Source of the DNA: Sphingomonas kyeonggiensis
GTDB taxonomy: Bacteria; Pseudomonadota; Alphaproteobacteria; Sphingomonadales; Sphingomonadaceae
Direction of reading: 5' to 3'
DNA: 64,000 nucleotides
NCBI RefSeq assembly: GCF_030812785.1
Contig: NZ_JAUSTJ010000001.1
Span: forward strand, 1,426,001-1,490,000
The position numbers and the translations under genes were made by a program. Positions 17,573 to 26,658 of the stretch are shown in pieces; the stretch's first letter is position 1; each line of letters opens with the position of its first letter. The notes beneath the pieces are model-generated. The model searched no databases. It had not been told where the DNA came from and worked only from the letters and a program-made list of their open reading frames with translations.

Positions 17573-19546
17573 ATGTGGAAACGTTCGCTCGGGGTGTTGG
17601 CAGCGGGGCTGCTCGGCATCGCCATTTCGGTGCCGGCCTTTACCCAGGCACCCGCACCGCTCACGCCGGTAGCGCAGACCAATGCGCCCGCGCCGACGGC
17701 CCGGCCGGCGGTCGCGCCGAATCTGACCAAGGCGGATGCGGATGCCTGGCTCGACGGCTTCATGCCCTATGCGCTGGCCCGCGGCGATGTTGCCGGCGCG
17801 GTGGTGGTGATCGTCAAGGACGGCCAGGTCGTCACCCAGCGCGGCTTCGGCTATGCCGATGTGGCGAAGCGCAAGCCGGTCGACCCGGCGACAACGCTGT
17901 TCCGCCCCGGCTCGACCTCGAAGCTCTATACCTGGACCGCGGTGATGCAACTGGTCGAGGCAGGCAAGCTGAACCTCGACGCCGATGTGAACCAGTATCT
18001 CGACTTCAAGATCCCGGCCTATCAGGGCAAGCCGATCACGCTGCGCAACATCATGACGCACACGGCCGGGTTCGAGGAGATCATCAAGGGGCTGCTGACC
18101 TTCGACAAGCCGGTCCCCAGCCTGGGCGACGTGCTCAAGCACCGCATCCCCGAGCGGATCTATGCGCCGGGCACCACGCCGGCCTATTCCAACTATGCCA
18201 CCGCGCTGGCCGGCTATATCGTCGAGCGCGCCTCGGGGCTGAGCTTCGACGACTATGTCGAGAAGAACATCTTCGGCCGGCTGGGCATGCAATATGCGAG
18301 CTTCCGCCAGCCGCTGCCCGCCAATCTCAAGCCGTTCATGTCGCAGGGCTACGAGCTCGGCTCGGGCCCGGCCAAGGGCTATGAGCTGATCGGCATGGCA
18401 CCCGCCGGCGCCTCGGCGATCAGCGGCGGCGACATGGCCAAGTTCATGATCGCGCACCTGGCCAATGGCGGCCCGCTGCTCAAGCCCGAGACCGCGAAGC
18501 TGATGCACGGCCCGCAGGCCAGCGCGATTCCGGCGATCAACCAGATGGCGCTCGGCTTCTACGAGCAGCGGATCAACGGGCACCGGGCGATCGCGCATGG
18601 GGGGGATACGGTTTACTTCCACAGCGACCTGTGGATCTTCCCCGAAGACAATGTCGGGCTGTACATTTCGATGAACAGCGGCGGCAAGGACGGGGTCACC
18701 CGCGTGCTGCGCGGCTCGCTGTTCGACGAGTTCGCCGACCGCTATTTGCCCGATCCGAACAAGGCGCCGCCCAAGGAGCTGCCCACCGCCAAGGAGCATG
18801 CCAGGCTGCTCGTCGGCACCTGGACCAACAGCCGCCGGATCGATTCGAGCTTCGCCAAGATCATCGGCCTGATCGGCGACACCAAGGTGACCCTCGACGC
18901 CGAGGGGCGCCCGGTGATCCCGGCGCTGACCAGCCCGGGCGGTGCGCCGCGCAAGCTGATCGAAGTCGCGCCCTTCGTCTGGCAGGACGCCTATGGCCAT
19001 GAGAAACTCGCCGCGCAGGTTGTCGACGGCAAGGTCGTGCGCTGGAGCTTCGGCGAGGTCTCGCCCTTCATGATCTGGTACCGCACGCCCGCCGCGCTCG
19101 ACTCGGCCTGGCTGCTGCCGGCGGTGCTGTTCGGGCTGGGCGTGGTGCTGCTCACCGCGCTGTCCTGGCCGGTCGGCTGGTTCGCGCGCCGCCGCTATGC
19201 CGCGCCGTTCAAGCTCGAGGGCGAGGCGAAGCGCACCTACCGCGTGCTGCGCGGCTTCGCCTGGCTGGTGCTGGCGGTGTTCGTCGGCTGGTTCCTGATC
19301 ATCAGCGGGCTCGAGAATTTCGAGAGCCATGGCTCGACCGACTGGCTGATCCTGCTCGTCCAGTTCGTCGGCACCTTGGCATTCTTCGGGATGTTCGGCC
19401 TGTCGGTGTGGAGCGCCTGGCTGACCTGGCGCGACAAGCGCGGCTGGTTCGCCCGGATCTGGAGCGTGCTGCTCGTGCTCGGCAGCTTCTTCATCCTGTG
19501 GATGGCCTTGGTCTACAAGCTGGTCTCGTTCGGGACCGAGTTCTGA
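17573..19546 (+). CDS. Serine hydrolase, beta-lactamase class C/D-aminopeptidase family, with C-terminal membrane helices
   Basis: The 657-residue protein has a signal peptide (about residues 5-25), a class C beta-lactamase-type domain (about 55-400) and four predicted membrane helices in the C-terminal quarter (about 505-650). The catalytic S-x-x-K is S114-T-S-K117, and Y-S-N is the second motif. This fold includes D-aminopeptidases, DD-peptidases and esterases acting in the periplasm. The ATG at 17573 (M-W-K-R-S) is preferred over one at 17531. The epimerase gene starts about 10 bp downstream, so they form an operon. Context suggests hydrolysis of D-amino-acid-containing peptides; beta-lactam resistance is not implied. 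Confidence 0.88.
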   Translation: MWKRSLGVLAAGLLGIAISVPAFTQAPAPLTPVAQTNAPAPTARPAVAPNLTKADADAWLDGFMPYALARGDVAGAVVVIVKDGQVVTQRGFGYADVAKRKPVDPATTLFRPGSTSKLYTWTAVMQLVEAGKLNLDADVNQYLDFKIPAYQGKPITLRNIMTHTAGFEEIIKGLLTFDKPVPSLGDVLKHRIPERIYAPGTTPAYSNYATALAGYIVERASGLSFDDYVEKNIFGRLGMQYASFRQPLPANLKPFMSQGYELGSGPAKGYELIGMAPAGASAISGGDMAKFMIAHLANGGPLLKPETAKLMHGPQASAIPAINQMALGFYEQRINGHRAIAHGGDTVYFHSDLWIFPEDNVGLYISMNSGGKDGVTRVLRGSLFDEFADRYLPDPNKAPPKELPTAKEHARLLVGTWTNSRRIDSSFAKIIGLIGDTKVTLDAEGRPVIPALTSPGGAPRKLIEVAPFVWQDAYGHEKLAAQVVDGKVVRWSFGEVSPFMIWYRTPAALDSAWLLPAVLFGLGVVLLTALSWPVGWFARRRYAAPFKLEGEAKRTYRVLRGFAWLVLAVFVGWFLIISGLENFESHGSTDWLILLVQFVGTLAFFGMFGLSVWSAWLTWRDKRGWFARIWSVLLVLGSFFILWMALVYKLVSFGTEF

Positions 19547-19556
19547 GGACGTGGTG

Positions 19557-20573
19557 ATGCGCCGCGTGCTCGACGTGACGGTGGAACGGCTGCCCTTCGC
19601 CAAGCCGTTCCGCATTTCCGGCCATGTCTTCACCGAGTCTCCGGTGGTGGTTGTCAGCCTGTCTGACGGCCTCCACACGGGGCGCGGCGAGGCGAGCGGC
19701 GTCTATTATCTGGGCGATGACGAAGCGACGATGACCGCCGCGCTGGCAAGCGTGCGCGAGGGGCTCGAACGCGGCATGACCCGCGCCGAGCTCCAGCACG
19801 CGCTGCCGGCCGGGGGCGCGCGTAACGCGGCGGACTGCGCGCTGTGGGAACTGGATGCGAAGCGCGAAGGCGTGCCGGTTTGGAAGCTCGCCGGCCTGCC
19901 CGAGCCGCGGCCCTTGCTCACGACTTTCACCTTGGGCGCCGACGATCCGGCGGTGATGGCCGAGGGCGCGCGGGCCTATGCAGATGCCCAGGCGCTCAAG
20001 CTCAAGCTGACCGGCGAGCTCGATCTCGACATCGCGCGGGTGCGGGCGGTGCGGGCGGCGCGGCCGGAATGCTGGATCGGCGTCGATGCCAATCAGGGCT
20101 TCAAGGCCGACGAGCTCGATCCGCTGGTCGCGGTGCTGGTCGAATGCGGGATTGCGCTGCTCGAGCAGCCGCTGGCGCGCGGGCGGGAGGCGGTTCTGGA
20201 CGGATTCAGAACGCCGATCCCGATCGCCGCGGACGAGAGCGCGCTGACGCTTGCCGATGTCGATGGACTCGTCGGGCGGTTCCAGACGGTCAACATCAAG
20301 CTCGACAAGTGCGGCGGGCTCACCGAGGCGATCGCGATCGCAAGGCGGGCGCGGGCGCTCGGGCTCGACGTGATGGTCGGCAACATGGTCGGATCAAGCT
20401 GGGCGATGGCGCCGGCCTGGCTGCTTGGCCAGCTCTGCGACGTGGTCGATCTCGACGGGCCGACGTTCCTGGCCGCCGACCGCGATCCCGGCATCGTCTA
20501 TCGCGACGGCCATATCGATTGCCCCGCCGCGGTGTGGGGAAACATTGCGAAGGTCGCGCACGCGGCATCGTAA
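19557..20573 (+). CDS. dgcA: Enolase-superfamily dipeptide epimerase / N-acetyl-D-Glu racemase (DgcA-like)
   Basis: The 338-residue protein is a muconate-lactonizing-type enolase family member. The two-base set is complete: K148-L-K150 and K248 in N-I-K-L-D, with metal ligands D177, E203 in L-L-E-Q-P and D226 in A-A-D-E-S. Members epimerise L-Ala-D/L-Glu from murein, while DgcA is reported to racemise N-acetyl-D-glutamate in a pathway with the DUF1611 enzyme DgcN. A DUF1611 gene is present in this locus, which favours the DgcA assignment, though both activities remain possible. The start at 19557 has GAGGA at 19545-19549. Cytoplasmic. Confidence 0.82.
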   Translation: MRRVLDVTVERLPFAKPFRISGHVFTESPVVVVSLSDGLHTGRGEASGVYYLGDDEATMTAALASVREGLERGMTRAELQHALPAGGARNAADCALWELDAKREGVPVWKLAGLPEPRPLLTTFTLGADDPAVMAEGARAYADAQALKLKLTGELDLDIARVRAVRAARPECWIGVDANQGFKADELDPLVAVLVECGIALLEQPLARGREAVLDGFRTPIPIAADESALTLADVDGLVGRFQTVNIKLDKCGGLTEAIAIARRARALGLDVMVGNMVGSSWAMAPAWLLGQLCDVVDLDGPTFLAADRDPGIVYRDGHIDCPAAVWGNIAKVAHAAS

Positions 20574-20588
20574 CATAATTGCAAATTA

Positions 20589-20631
20589 GGTTGACTCTTC
20601 TCCAATCAGGATAATAGCATCCTGATCAGGC
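20589..20631 (+). promoter_or_regulatory. Promoter/operator block B of the peptide/D-Glu locus
   Basis: TTGACT (20591-20596) is followed by a TTCTC stretch, a perfect 8-6-8 inverted repeat (ATCAGGAT at 20605-20612, ATCCTGAT at 20619-20626) and ATCAGGC. It matches block A at 17434-17477 in order and spacing. The dyad covers the expected -10, as a repressor site would. Confidence 0.6.
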
Positions 20632-20721
20632 AAAGAGAGGGCCGGTAAGCGCCAAAGCGCGCACGGCCGCCACCGCCCCGAACCGGGCGGGTGACATCGA
20701 ACTCCGAGGGGGAGACCGACG

Positions 20722-22914
20722 ATGACGCGCATGACCAACCGGGCCAGTCTGTTGATTACCGTCGCGGCGGGAGCGCTGCTGCTGCCCGTCGCCGCCTTCG
20801 CGCAGGATGCGCAGCCGGCAACCGCCCAGACGCCCGTCGCGGGCGACGACGAGATCGTCGTCACCGCGCAGAAGCGCGAGGAGCGGCTGCAGGACGTGCC
20901 GATCTCGATCAGCGTGGTCGGCGGCGAGCAGATGCAGCAGAGCGGCGCATCGCAGCTTGCCGACTATGCCGCCTATGTCCCGGGCTTCCAGGTCGACAAT
21001 GCCGGTTCGCCCGGTCGATCGACCCTGTCGCTGCGCGGCGTCGCGCCGATCGGGCCGAGCGCCACGGTGGGCATCTATCTCGACGACGCCCCGATCGGCT
21101 CGAGCGGCATCTACAACCGTGCCCAGACCTTCTCGCTCGACCTGCTGCCCTATGACGTGGAGCAGATCGAAGTGCTGCGCGGCCCGCAGGGCACGCTCTA
21201 CGGCGCCAGCTCGATCGGCGGCCTGCTGAAATACGTCACGGTGCAGCCCGACCTCAACAAATTCTCGGTCCGCGCCGGTGGCGAGGTGTTCACCATCGCG
21301 CATGGCAGCGATGCAGGCTGGGCGGCGAGCGGGCTGGTCAATGTGCCGATCGTCGCCGACAAGCTGGCGATCAGCGGCAGCTACGCGCGCCGCAAGACGC
21401 CGGGCTTCATCGACAATGTGCTGACCGGCGAGAAGGACGTGAATTCCGCCGTCCAGCAGGGCGCCCGCGTCGCGCTGCTGTGGAAGCCGGACACCAAGTT
21501 CACGCTCAAGCTCAGCGGCCTGTGGCAGCGCACCGAGTCGGACAATTTCGGCATCCTCTACGAGACCCAGGGCAGCCCGGTGCCGCTGGCGCCCGGCGCG
21601 TCGTGGCTCAGCACCAACTCGCAGCTGCCCGAGCCCTTCCACAGCGACTTCAAGTTCGTCTCGGGAACCGCCAGCTACGATCTGGGCTTTGCCGAGCTGG
21701 CCTCGACCACTTCGTACAGCGAGCTGAAGATTCTCGAGACCAGCGACGCCTCGCGCGTCTATGGCGTGATCTGGGGCGGCCTCGCCAATTATCCGGCGAA
21801 CCTGCACCAGAAGAAATGGACCGAGGAGGTCCGCCTGACCTCGGCATCGAGCAACCGCTTCGAGTGGCAGCTCGGCTTCTTCTACACCGACGAGGACAAC
21901 AACCACAGCCAGGTCGTCCGCGCGCTCGACGCCAATGGCCAGCCGCTCGCGCCGTTCGATCCCTTCGCGATCGTCGGCTTGCCCAACACCTACAAGGAAT
22001 ATGCGGTCTTCGGGAACGCGACGGTCAAGTTCGGCGAGGTCTTCCACGTCACCGGCGGGCTGCGCTGGGCGCGCAACGACCAGACCTTCACCCAGAGCAC
22101 GCAAATCCCGCTGCTCGGGCTGAACAGCGGCGGCGACGGTTCGTCGAGCGAGGACATCGTCACCTGGAGCGTCAGTCCGCAGGTCAACATCAACCGCGAC
22201 ACGATGCTCTATGTCCGCGCCGCCAGCGGCTATCGCCCCGGCGGCCCGAACATCGCGCTGCCCGGCTTCCCGGCTACGGTCACCTCGGAAAAGGTGACCA
22301 GCTACGAGGCGGGCATCAAGGCCCGCTTCCTCGACCGCAAGGTGACATTCAACGCCGCTGCCTTCCTGCTCGACTGGAACGACCTGCAGGTGGCCCAGGC
22401 CTTTGCCAATGGCATCAACGGGCTGGTCAATGCCGGCACGGCGCGCAGCCAGGGCGTCGAGGCGCAGCTGCTGATCCAGCCGGTGCCCGGGTTCAGTGTC
22501 GGCGGCAATTTTGCGTACACCGATGCCAAGTGCACCCAGACCACGCCGAACTGCACCGATGGCGACCAGCTGCCCAACGTGCCCAAGCTCGCCGCGGCGA
22601 TGACCGCGGACTATGACTGGGCGCTCGGCGGATCGACCCGTGCGCATGTCGGCGGCGCGGTACGCATCGTCGGCGACCGCATCTCGGCGGTGGCGAGCGA
22701 TCCGCTGTCGGTGCCGGTCGACGGCTATGCCACCTTCGACCTCAACGCCTCGGTGACGTTCGACAGCAAGTGGACGCTGCGCGCCTATGCCCGCAACCTG
22801 ACCGACAGCCAGGGGCGGATCACCACCAGCGTTGCCACGGTCAATCCGGGTTACCTCTCCACCGTCCCCGTCCAGCCGCGCACGCTTGGCCTCGCGCTCG
22901 ACCTGGCATTCTGA
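20722..22914 (+). CDS. TonB-dependent receptor of the peptide/D-Glu locus
   Basis: The 730-residue outer-membrane protein has a signal peptide ending in A-F-A-Q, a TonB box (E-I-V-V-T-A-Q-K-R), a plug with L-Q-D-V-P-I-S-I-S-V-V (about residues 50-170) and a barrel ending with a terminal phenylalanine. It belongs to the group with the R-x-E-x-L-Q-D-V-P motif common in sphingomonads. The dgcN-like gene starts 11 bp downstream, so it is the first gene of a probable operon running to the dipeptidase. It has no STN domain and so is not expected to signal through a FecI/FecR pair. The proposed cargo, peptides or murein fragments with D-Glu, is inference. Confidence 0.93.
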   Translation: MTRMTNRASLLITVAAGALLLPVAAFAQDAQPATAQTPVAGDDEIVVTAQKREERLQDVPISISVVGGEQMQQSGASQLADYAAYVPGFQVDNAGSPGRSTLSLRGVAPIGPSATVGIYLDDAPIGSSGIYNRAQTFSLDLLPYDVEQIEVLRGPQGTLYGASSIGGLLKYVTVQPDLNKFSVRAGGEVFTIAHGSDAGWAASGLVNVPIVADKLAISGSYARRKTPGFIDNVLTGEKDVNSAVQQGARVALLWKPDTKFTLKLSGLWQRTESDNFGILYETQGSPVPLAPGASWLSTNSQLPEPFHSDFKFVSGTASYDLGFAELASTTSYSELKILETSDASRVYGVIWGGLANYPANLHQKKWTEEVRLTSASSNRFEWQLGFFYTDEDNNHSQVVRALDANGQPLAPFDPFAIVGLPNTYKEYAVFGNATVKFGEVFHVTGGLRWARNDQTFTQSTQIPLLGLNSGGDGSSSEDIVTWSVSPQVNINRDTMLYVRAASGYRPGGPNIALPGFPATVTSEKVTSYEAGIKARFLDRKVTFNAAAFLLDWNDLQVAQAFANGINGLVNAGTARSQGVEAQLLIQPVPGFSVGGNFAYTDAKCTQTTPNCTDGDQLPNVPKLAAAMTADYDWALGGSTRAHVGGAVRIVGDRISAVASDPLSVPVDGYATFDLNASVTFDSKWTLRAYARNLTDSQGRITTSVATVNPGYLSTVPVQPRTLGLALDLAF

Positions 22915-22925
22915 TCGGAACGCAC

Positions 22926-23963
22926 ATGAACGCGCCCTTCGCCGCGCGCGGCACCGCCACGGCGCTGCCGCAGCCCTATCTGCTCTTCCTCGGCGACACG
23001 ACCGAGCCCGGCTTCGCCAAGACCGCGTTCGGCCTGCGCGACTGGGCCGGCGAGAAGTGCGTGGGCGAATATGCGTGCGGCGCCACCGTCTCCACCGGCC
23101 TGCCGCGCCTGACGCCGGCCGAGGCGGTGGCGAAGGGCGCGCGCGGGCTGGTGATCGGCGTCGCCAATCCGGGCGGAGTGATCCCGCCGAGCTGGCGCAC
23201 CTCGCTGGTCGAGGCGCTGGAGGCGGGACTCGACATCGTATCGGGCATGCACGTCCGGCTCGCCGACATCCCCGAGGTGGCCGAGGTGGCGGCGCTGCTC
23301 GGGCGGCGGCTGATCGACATCCGCGTGCCCCCGGGCGACATCCCTGTCGCCACCGGGCGCAAGCGCAGCGGCAAGAGGCTGCTCACCGTCGGCACCGATT
23401 GCGCGCTCGGCAAGAAATACACCGCGCTCGCCATCGCCCGGGCGCTCGAGGCGCGCGGGATCGATGCGGACTTCCGCGCGACCGGCCAGACCGGGATCAT
23501 GATCGCCGGCGGCGGCATGCCGATGGACGCGGTGATCTCCGACTTCGAGGCGGGCGCAGCGGAGGTACTTTCGCCGGATGCAGCGCCCGGACATTGGGAC
23601 GTGATCGAGGGCCAGGGATCGCTCGCGCATCCGGCCTATGCCGCGGTTTCGCTCGGTCTGCTCCACGGCAGCCAGCCGGACGTGTTCGTGGTCTGCCACG
23701 AGCCCGGGCGCAGCGTGATGCTCGGTACGGCAGGCTACAAGGTCGCGACGATCGAGGAGATCATCGACCTGACCACCGCGCTCGGCAGGCGGACCAACCC
23801 GAACATCCGCTGCGGCGGCGTGAGCTTCAACAGCTCGGCGCTCGGCGAGGCCGAGGCGGCGGCGCTGATGGAAGCGGAGAGCAAACGCCTTGGCCTGCCC
23901 GTCGCCGATCCGGTGCGCGGCGGGCCCGCCTTCGACGCACTGGTCGAAAGCTGCCTGGCATGA
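22926..23963 (+). CDS. dgcN: DUF1611 protein, D-glutamate N-acetyltransferase DgcN-like
   Basis: The 345-residue protein has the two parts of the DUF1611 family: an N-terminal Rossmann-like domain (about residues 15-135) and a P-loop-like C-terminal domain with G-T-D-C-A-L-G-K-K-Y-T (156-166) and A-T-G-Q-T-G-I-M-I-A-G-G-G (185-197). DgcN of this family is reported to N-acetylate D-glutamate with acetyl-CoA, after which DgcA racemises the product. The ATG at 22926 starts 11 bp after the receptor stop; the frame remains open upstream inside the receptor gene but that part is not conserved. ATGA overlap with the next gene implies coupling. D-Glu specificity is inferred from family and neighbourhood. 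Confidence 0.83.
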   Translation: MNAPFAARGTATALPQPYLLFLGDTTEPGFAKTAFGLRDWAGEKCVGEYACGATVSTGLPRLTPAEAVAKGARGLVIGVANPGGVIPPSWRTSLVEALEAGLDIVSGMHVRLADIPEVAEVAALLGRRLIDIRVPPGDIPVATGRKRSGKRLLTVGTDCALGKKYTALAIARALEARGIDADFRATGQTGIMIAGGGMPMDAVISDFEAGAAEVLSPDAAPGHWDVIEGQGSLAHPAYAAVSLGLLHGSQPDVFVVCHEPGRSVMLGTAGYKVATIEEIIDLTTALGRRTNPNIRCGGVSFNSSALGEAEAAALMEAESKRLGLPVADPVRGGPAFDALVESCLA

Positions 23964-25087
23964 GCGCGCCGGCGGCAGGGTCGAGCTGGTTCCAGCGCTT
24001 CCTGCTGCCGGGCTTCGCGATGAAGGCCGTCATCATCGGCGGCGGCTATGCGACCGGGCGCGAGCTGGCGGAATATTTCCTGCCCGCCGGACCCTGGGGC
24101 GGGCTGGCCGGGATGCTGCTGGCGATGCTGCTGTGGAGCGTGATCGCAGCGGCGACCTTCGCCTATGCCCGGATGGTCGGCGCGCTCGACTATCGCGCCT
24201 TCTTCGCTGACCTGCTCGGGCCCGCCTGGATCGCGTTCGAGGGGGCGTACATCCTGTTCGTCGTGCTGATCCTCGCGGTGTTCGGGGCAAGCGCGGGGGC
24301 GATCGGCGCGGCGATGTTCGGCTGGCCGGTGTTCGCGGGCACGATGGCGCTGGCGCTCGCCATTCTTGCCACCGTGACGCTCGGCAATGCGGCGGTGGAG
24401 GGCGTGTTCAAATACGTCTCCTTCCTGCTCTATGCCGTCTATGCGATCTTCCTCGCGCTGAGCCTGTGGCGCTTCGGCGACCGCATCGCGGATGGCTTCG
24501 CGACACCCGCGCCGTGGAGCGGCTGGGCGAGCGGCGGGCTGACCTATGCCAGCTACAACATCATCGGCGCGGTGGTGATCCTGCCGGTGCTCCGGCACCT
24601 GACCAGCACGCGCGACGCGGTGATCGCGGGCCTGATCGCCGGGCCGCTGGCGATGCTGCCGGCGATCCTGTTCTTCACCTGCATGATCGCCTTCTATCCG
24701 GGAATCGGCGCAGAGACGCTGCCTTCGGACTTCCTGCTGCGCCAGCTCGATGTGCCGCTGTTCCACTGGGCGTTCCAGATGATGATCTTCGCCGCCCTGC
24801 TCGAGAGCGGGGCGGGCGCGGTGCATGCGATCAACGAGCGGGTGGCGGGGGTGGTGCGCCGGCGGCGCGGCGTGGCGCTGGGGGCAAAGGCCCGGGCCGC
24901 GATCGCCGGCGTGCTGCTGCTTATCTGCATGTTCGTCGCAGACCGGGTCGGGCTGATCGCGCTGATCGCCAGCGGCTACCGGTTGCTCGCGTACCTCTTC
25001 CTCGCCGTGTTCGTGCTGCCGCTGCTGACCATCGGTCTGGCACGACTGCTCCGGCGCCCCGCCCTTCCCCAGGAGATTGCCGCATGA
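23960..25087 (+). CDS. YkvI-like membrane protein, candidate amino-acid transporter
   Basis: The 375-residue protein has about ten hydrophobic helices and an N-terminal segment F-A-M-K-A-V-I-I-G-G-G-Y-A-T-G-R-E typical of the YkvI group, which is distantly related to LeuT-fold amino-acid/sodium symporters. It overlaps dgcN by 4 bp (ATGA) and the next gene by 4 bp. Its place between dgcN and two peptide-processing genes suggests import of D-glutamate or a released amino acid across the inner membrane. No YkvI member has a substrate I can name, so this role is inference. Confidence 0.8.
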   Translation: MSAPAAGSSWFQRFLLPGFAMKAVIIGGGYATGRELAEYFLPAGPWGGLAGMLLAMLLWSVIAAATFAYARMVGALDYRAFFADLLGPAWIAFEGAYILFVVLILAVFGASAGAIGAAMFGWPVFAGTMALALAILATVTLGNAAVEGVFKYVSFLLYAVYAIFLALSLWRFGDRIADGFATPAPWSGWASGGLTYASYNIIGAVVILPVLRHLTSTRDAVIAGLIAGPLAMLPAILFFTCMIAFYPGIGAETLPSDFLLRQLDVPLFHWAFQMMIFAALLESGAGAVHAINERVAGVVRRRRGVALGAKARAAIAGVLLLICMFVADRVGLIALIASGYRLLAYLFLAVFVLPLLTIGLARLLRRPALPQEIAA

Positions 25088-26658
25088 AGCTGCGCCACCT
25101 GCTCACCCTGCCGTTGCTCGCGCTCGCTACCCCGGCGCTGGCCGATCCGCCCGGCGGGCTCGACGCCAAGGTGGAGGCGCTGCGCAAGGCGAGCGGGGCG
25201 CCGGGCATCGCCGTCGCGATCGTCGAGCATGGCAAGACGACCCTGGCCAAGGGCTGGGGATTCCGCAAGCTGGGCGAGCCGGCAAAGGTGGATGCCGACA
25301 CGATCTTCCAGACCGGATCGACCGGGAAGGCGTTCACCGCCGCCGCGCTCGCCATCCTGGTCGACCAGGGCAGGATCGGCTGGGACGACAAGGTGATCGA
25401 CCACATGCCGTGGTTCCGCATGTACGATCCCTGGGTGACGCGCGAGATCACGATCCGCGACCTGCTCGTCCATCATTCCGGGCTCGGGCTGGGGGCGGGG
25501 GACCTGCTGTTCGTTCCGCGCGGGAGCCTGTCGCGCAAGGAGACGGTGAAACGGCTCGCCTTCATCAAGCCGGCGACCAGCTTCCGCTCCAGCTATGCGT
25601 ACGACAACATCCTCTACATGGTCGCGGGCCAGCTGATCGAGGAAGTCAGCGGCAAGAGCTGGGAAGACTTCATGACCAGCGAGGTGCTCAGGCGCGGCGG
25701 CATGGCGACGGCGACCGCGACCTATGAGGCGCGCTGGGCGACCGCCGACCGCGCCTTCCCGCATGCCCGGATCGGCGGCGCGGTGCGCGGGGACGGGCCG
25801 AATTCGGTGCTCGACGAGCGCGAGGAGCTGGGCCGGGCGGCGATGCCGGCGGGCGGGCTGGCGCTCAGCGCCAACGACTTGGCGCAATGGCTCAAGATCC
25901 AGCTCGGCCACGGCGCGCTGCCGGGCGGCGGGCGGCTGTTCAGCGAGGCCCAGGCCGCGGAGATGTGGAAGGGCGTCACCGTCCAGCCGCTGACGCCATA
26001 CCCCGGCAGCCTCGCGCCGCTTAGCCCCAAGTTCAGCACCTATGCGCTCGGCTGGGAGGTCGAGGATTACAAGGGCGCGCGGATCATCTCGCATGGCGGC
26101 GGGGTGTTCGGATCGATCACCCATGTGATCCTGCTGCCCGACCAGGATGTCGGCATCGCGGTGGTGGTGAACTCGGAGGACGTGGCGCTGCTGCGCGGCG
26201 TCGCGCACCTGCTGGTCGACCATTATCTCGGGATACCCGACCAGGACTGGCCGAAGCGGTTCGGTGAGTTCATGACCGCGAGGATCGAGGGCGGCAAGGC
26301 GGCGCTCTCGGCGGTCAAGGCCGCGCCGGCCAAGGTCGGGCCCTCGCTGCCGCTCGAACGCTATGTGGGGACCTATCGCGATCCCTGGTACGGCGATGTC
26401 GCGGTGACCCAGGGTGTCGATGGGCTGCGGATCGACTTCACGACCACGCCGCGCATGGCGGGCAAGCTGGTCCATTGGCAGTACGACACCTTCGTCACCC
26501 GCTTCGACGACAAGGCGATCGAGCCGGCCTATGTGACCTTCGCGCTCGATGCCGATGGCAAGGTGGCACGGGTGACGATGAAGCCGGAGAGCCCGATCGC
26601 CGACTTCAGCTATGACTATCGCGATCTCGATCTGCGGCCGGTGGAAGACAAGAAATGA
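25084..26658 (+). CDS. Secreted serine hydrolase, beta-lactamase class C fold with DUF3471 domain
   Basis: The 524-residue protein has a signal peptide ending in A-L-A-D (about residue 20), a class C domain (about 25-370) with S79-T-G-K82, Y-D-N and H-G-G motifs all present, and a C-terminal DUF3471-like beta domain (about 420-515). It is periplasmic or secreted and differs from the first serine hydrolase of the locus by lacking C-terminal membrane helices. The start overlaps the transporter stop (ATGA) and its end overlaps the dipeptidase start. Activity on D-residue peptides is a contextual inference; esterase activity is an alternative. Confidence 0.88.
   Translation: MKLRHLLTLPLLALATPALADPPGGLDAKVEALRKASGAPGIAVAIVEHGKTTLAKGWGFRKLGEPAKVDADTIFQTGSTGKAFTAAALAILVDQGRIGWDDKVIDHMPWFRMYDPWVTREITIRDLLVHHSGLGLGAGDLLFVPRGSLSRKETVKRLAFIKPATSFRSSYAYDNILYMVAGQLIEEVSGKSWEDFMTSEVLRRGGMATATATYEARWATADRAFPHARIGGAVRGDGPNSVLDEREELGRAAMPAGGLALSANDLAQWLKIQLGHGALPGGGRLFSEAQAAEMWKGVTVQPLTPYPGSLAPLSPKFSTYALGWEVEDYKGARIISHGGGVFGSITHVILLPDQDVGIAVVVNSEDVALLRGVAHLLVDHYLGIPDQDWPKRFGEFMTARIEGGKAALSAVKAAPAKVGPSLPLERYVGTYRDPWYGDVAVTQGVDGLRIDFTTTPRMAGKLVHWQYDTFVTRFDDKAIEPAYVTFALDADGKVARVTMKPESPIADFSYDYRDLDLRPVEDKK

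Noticed and set aside
17486..19678. A 730-codon minus-strand open frame opposite the first serine hydrolase
   Set aside because: The plus strand has a signal peptide, SxxK and YSN motifs and normal codon use; the antisense product is low-complexity and His/Arg/Gln-rich.
22832..25087. A single frame spanning the dgcN-like gene and the transporter, suggesting a fusion
   Set aside because: The first part is an out-of-frame shadow of the receptor and DUF1611 genes; the transporter starts with its own ATG at 23960 overlapping the dgcN stop.
17573..26658. Beta-lactamase resistance genes
   Set aside because: The two class C-fold proteins carry extra membrane or DUF3471 domains and lie in a peptide locus, which points to peptidase or esterase roles rather than antibiotic resistance.
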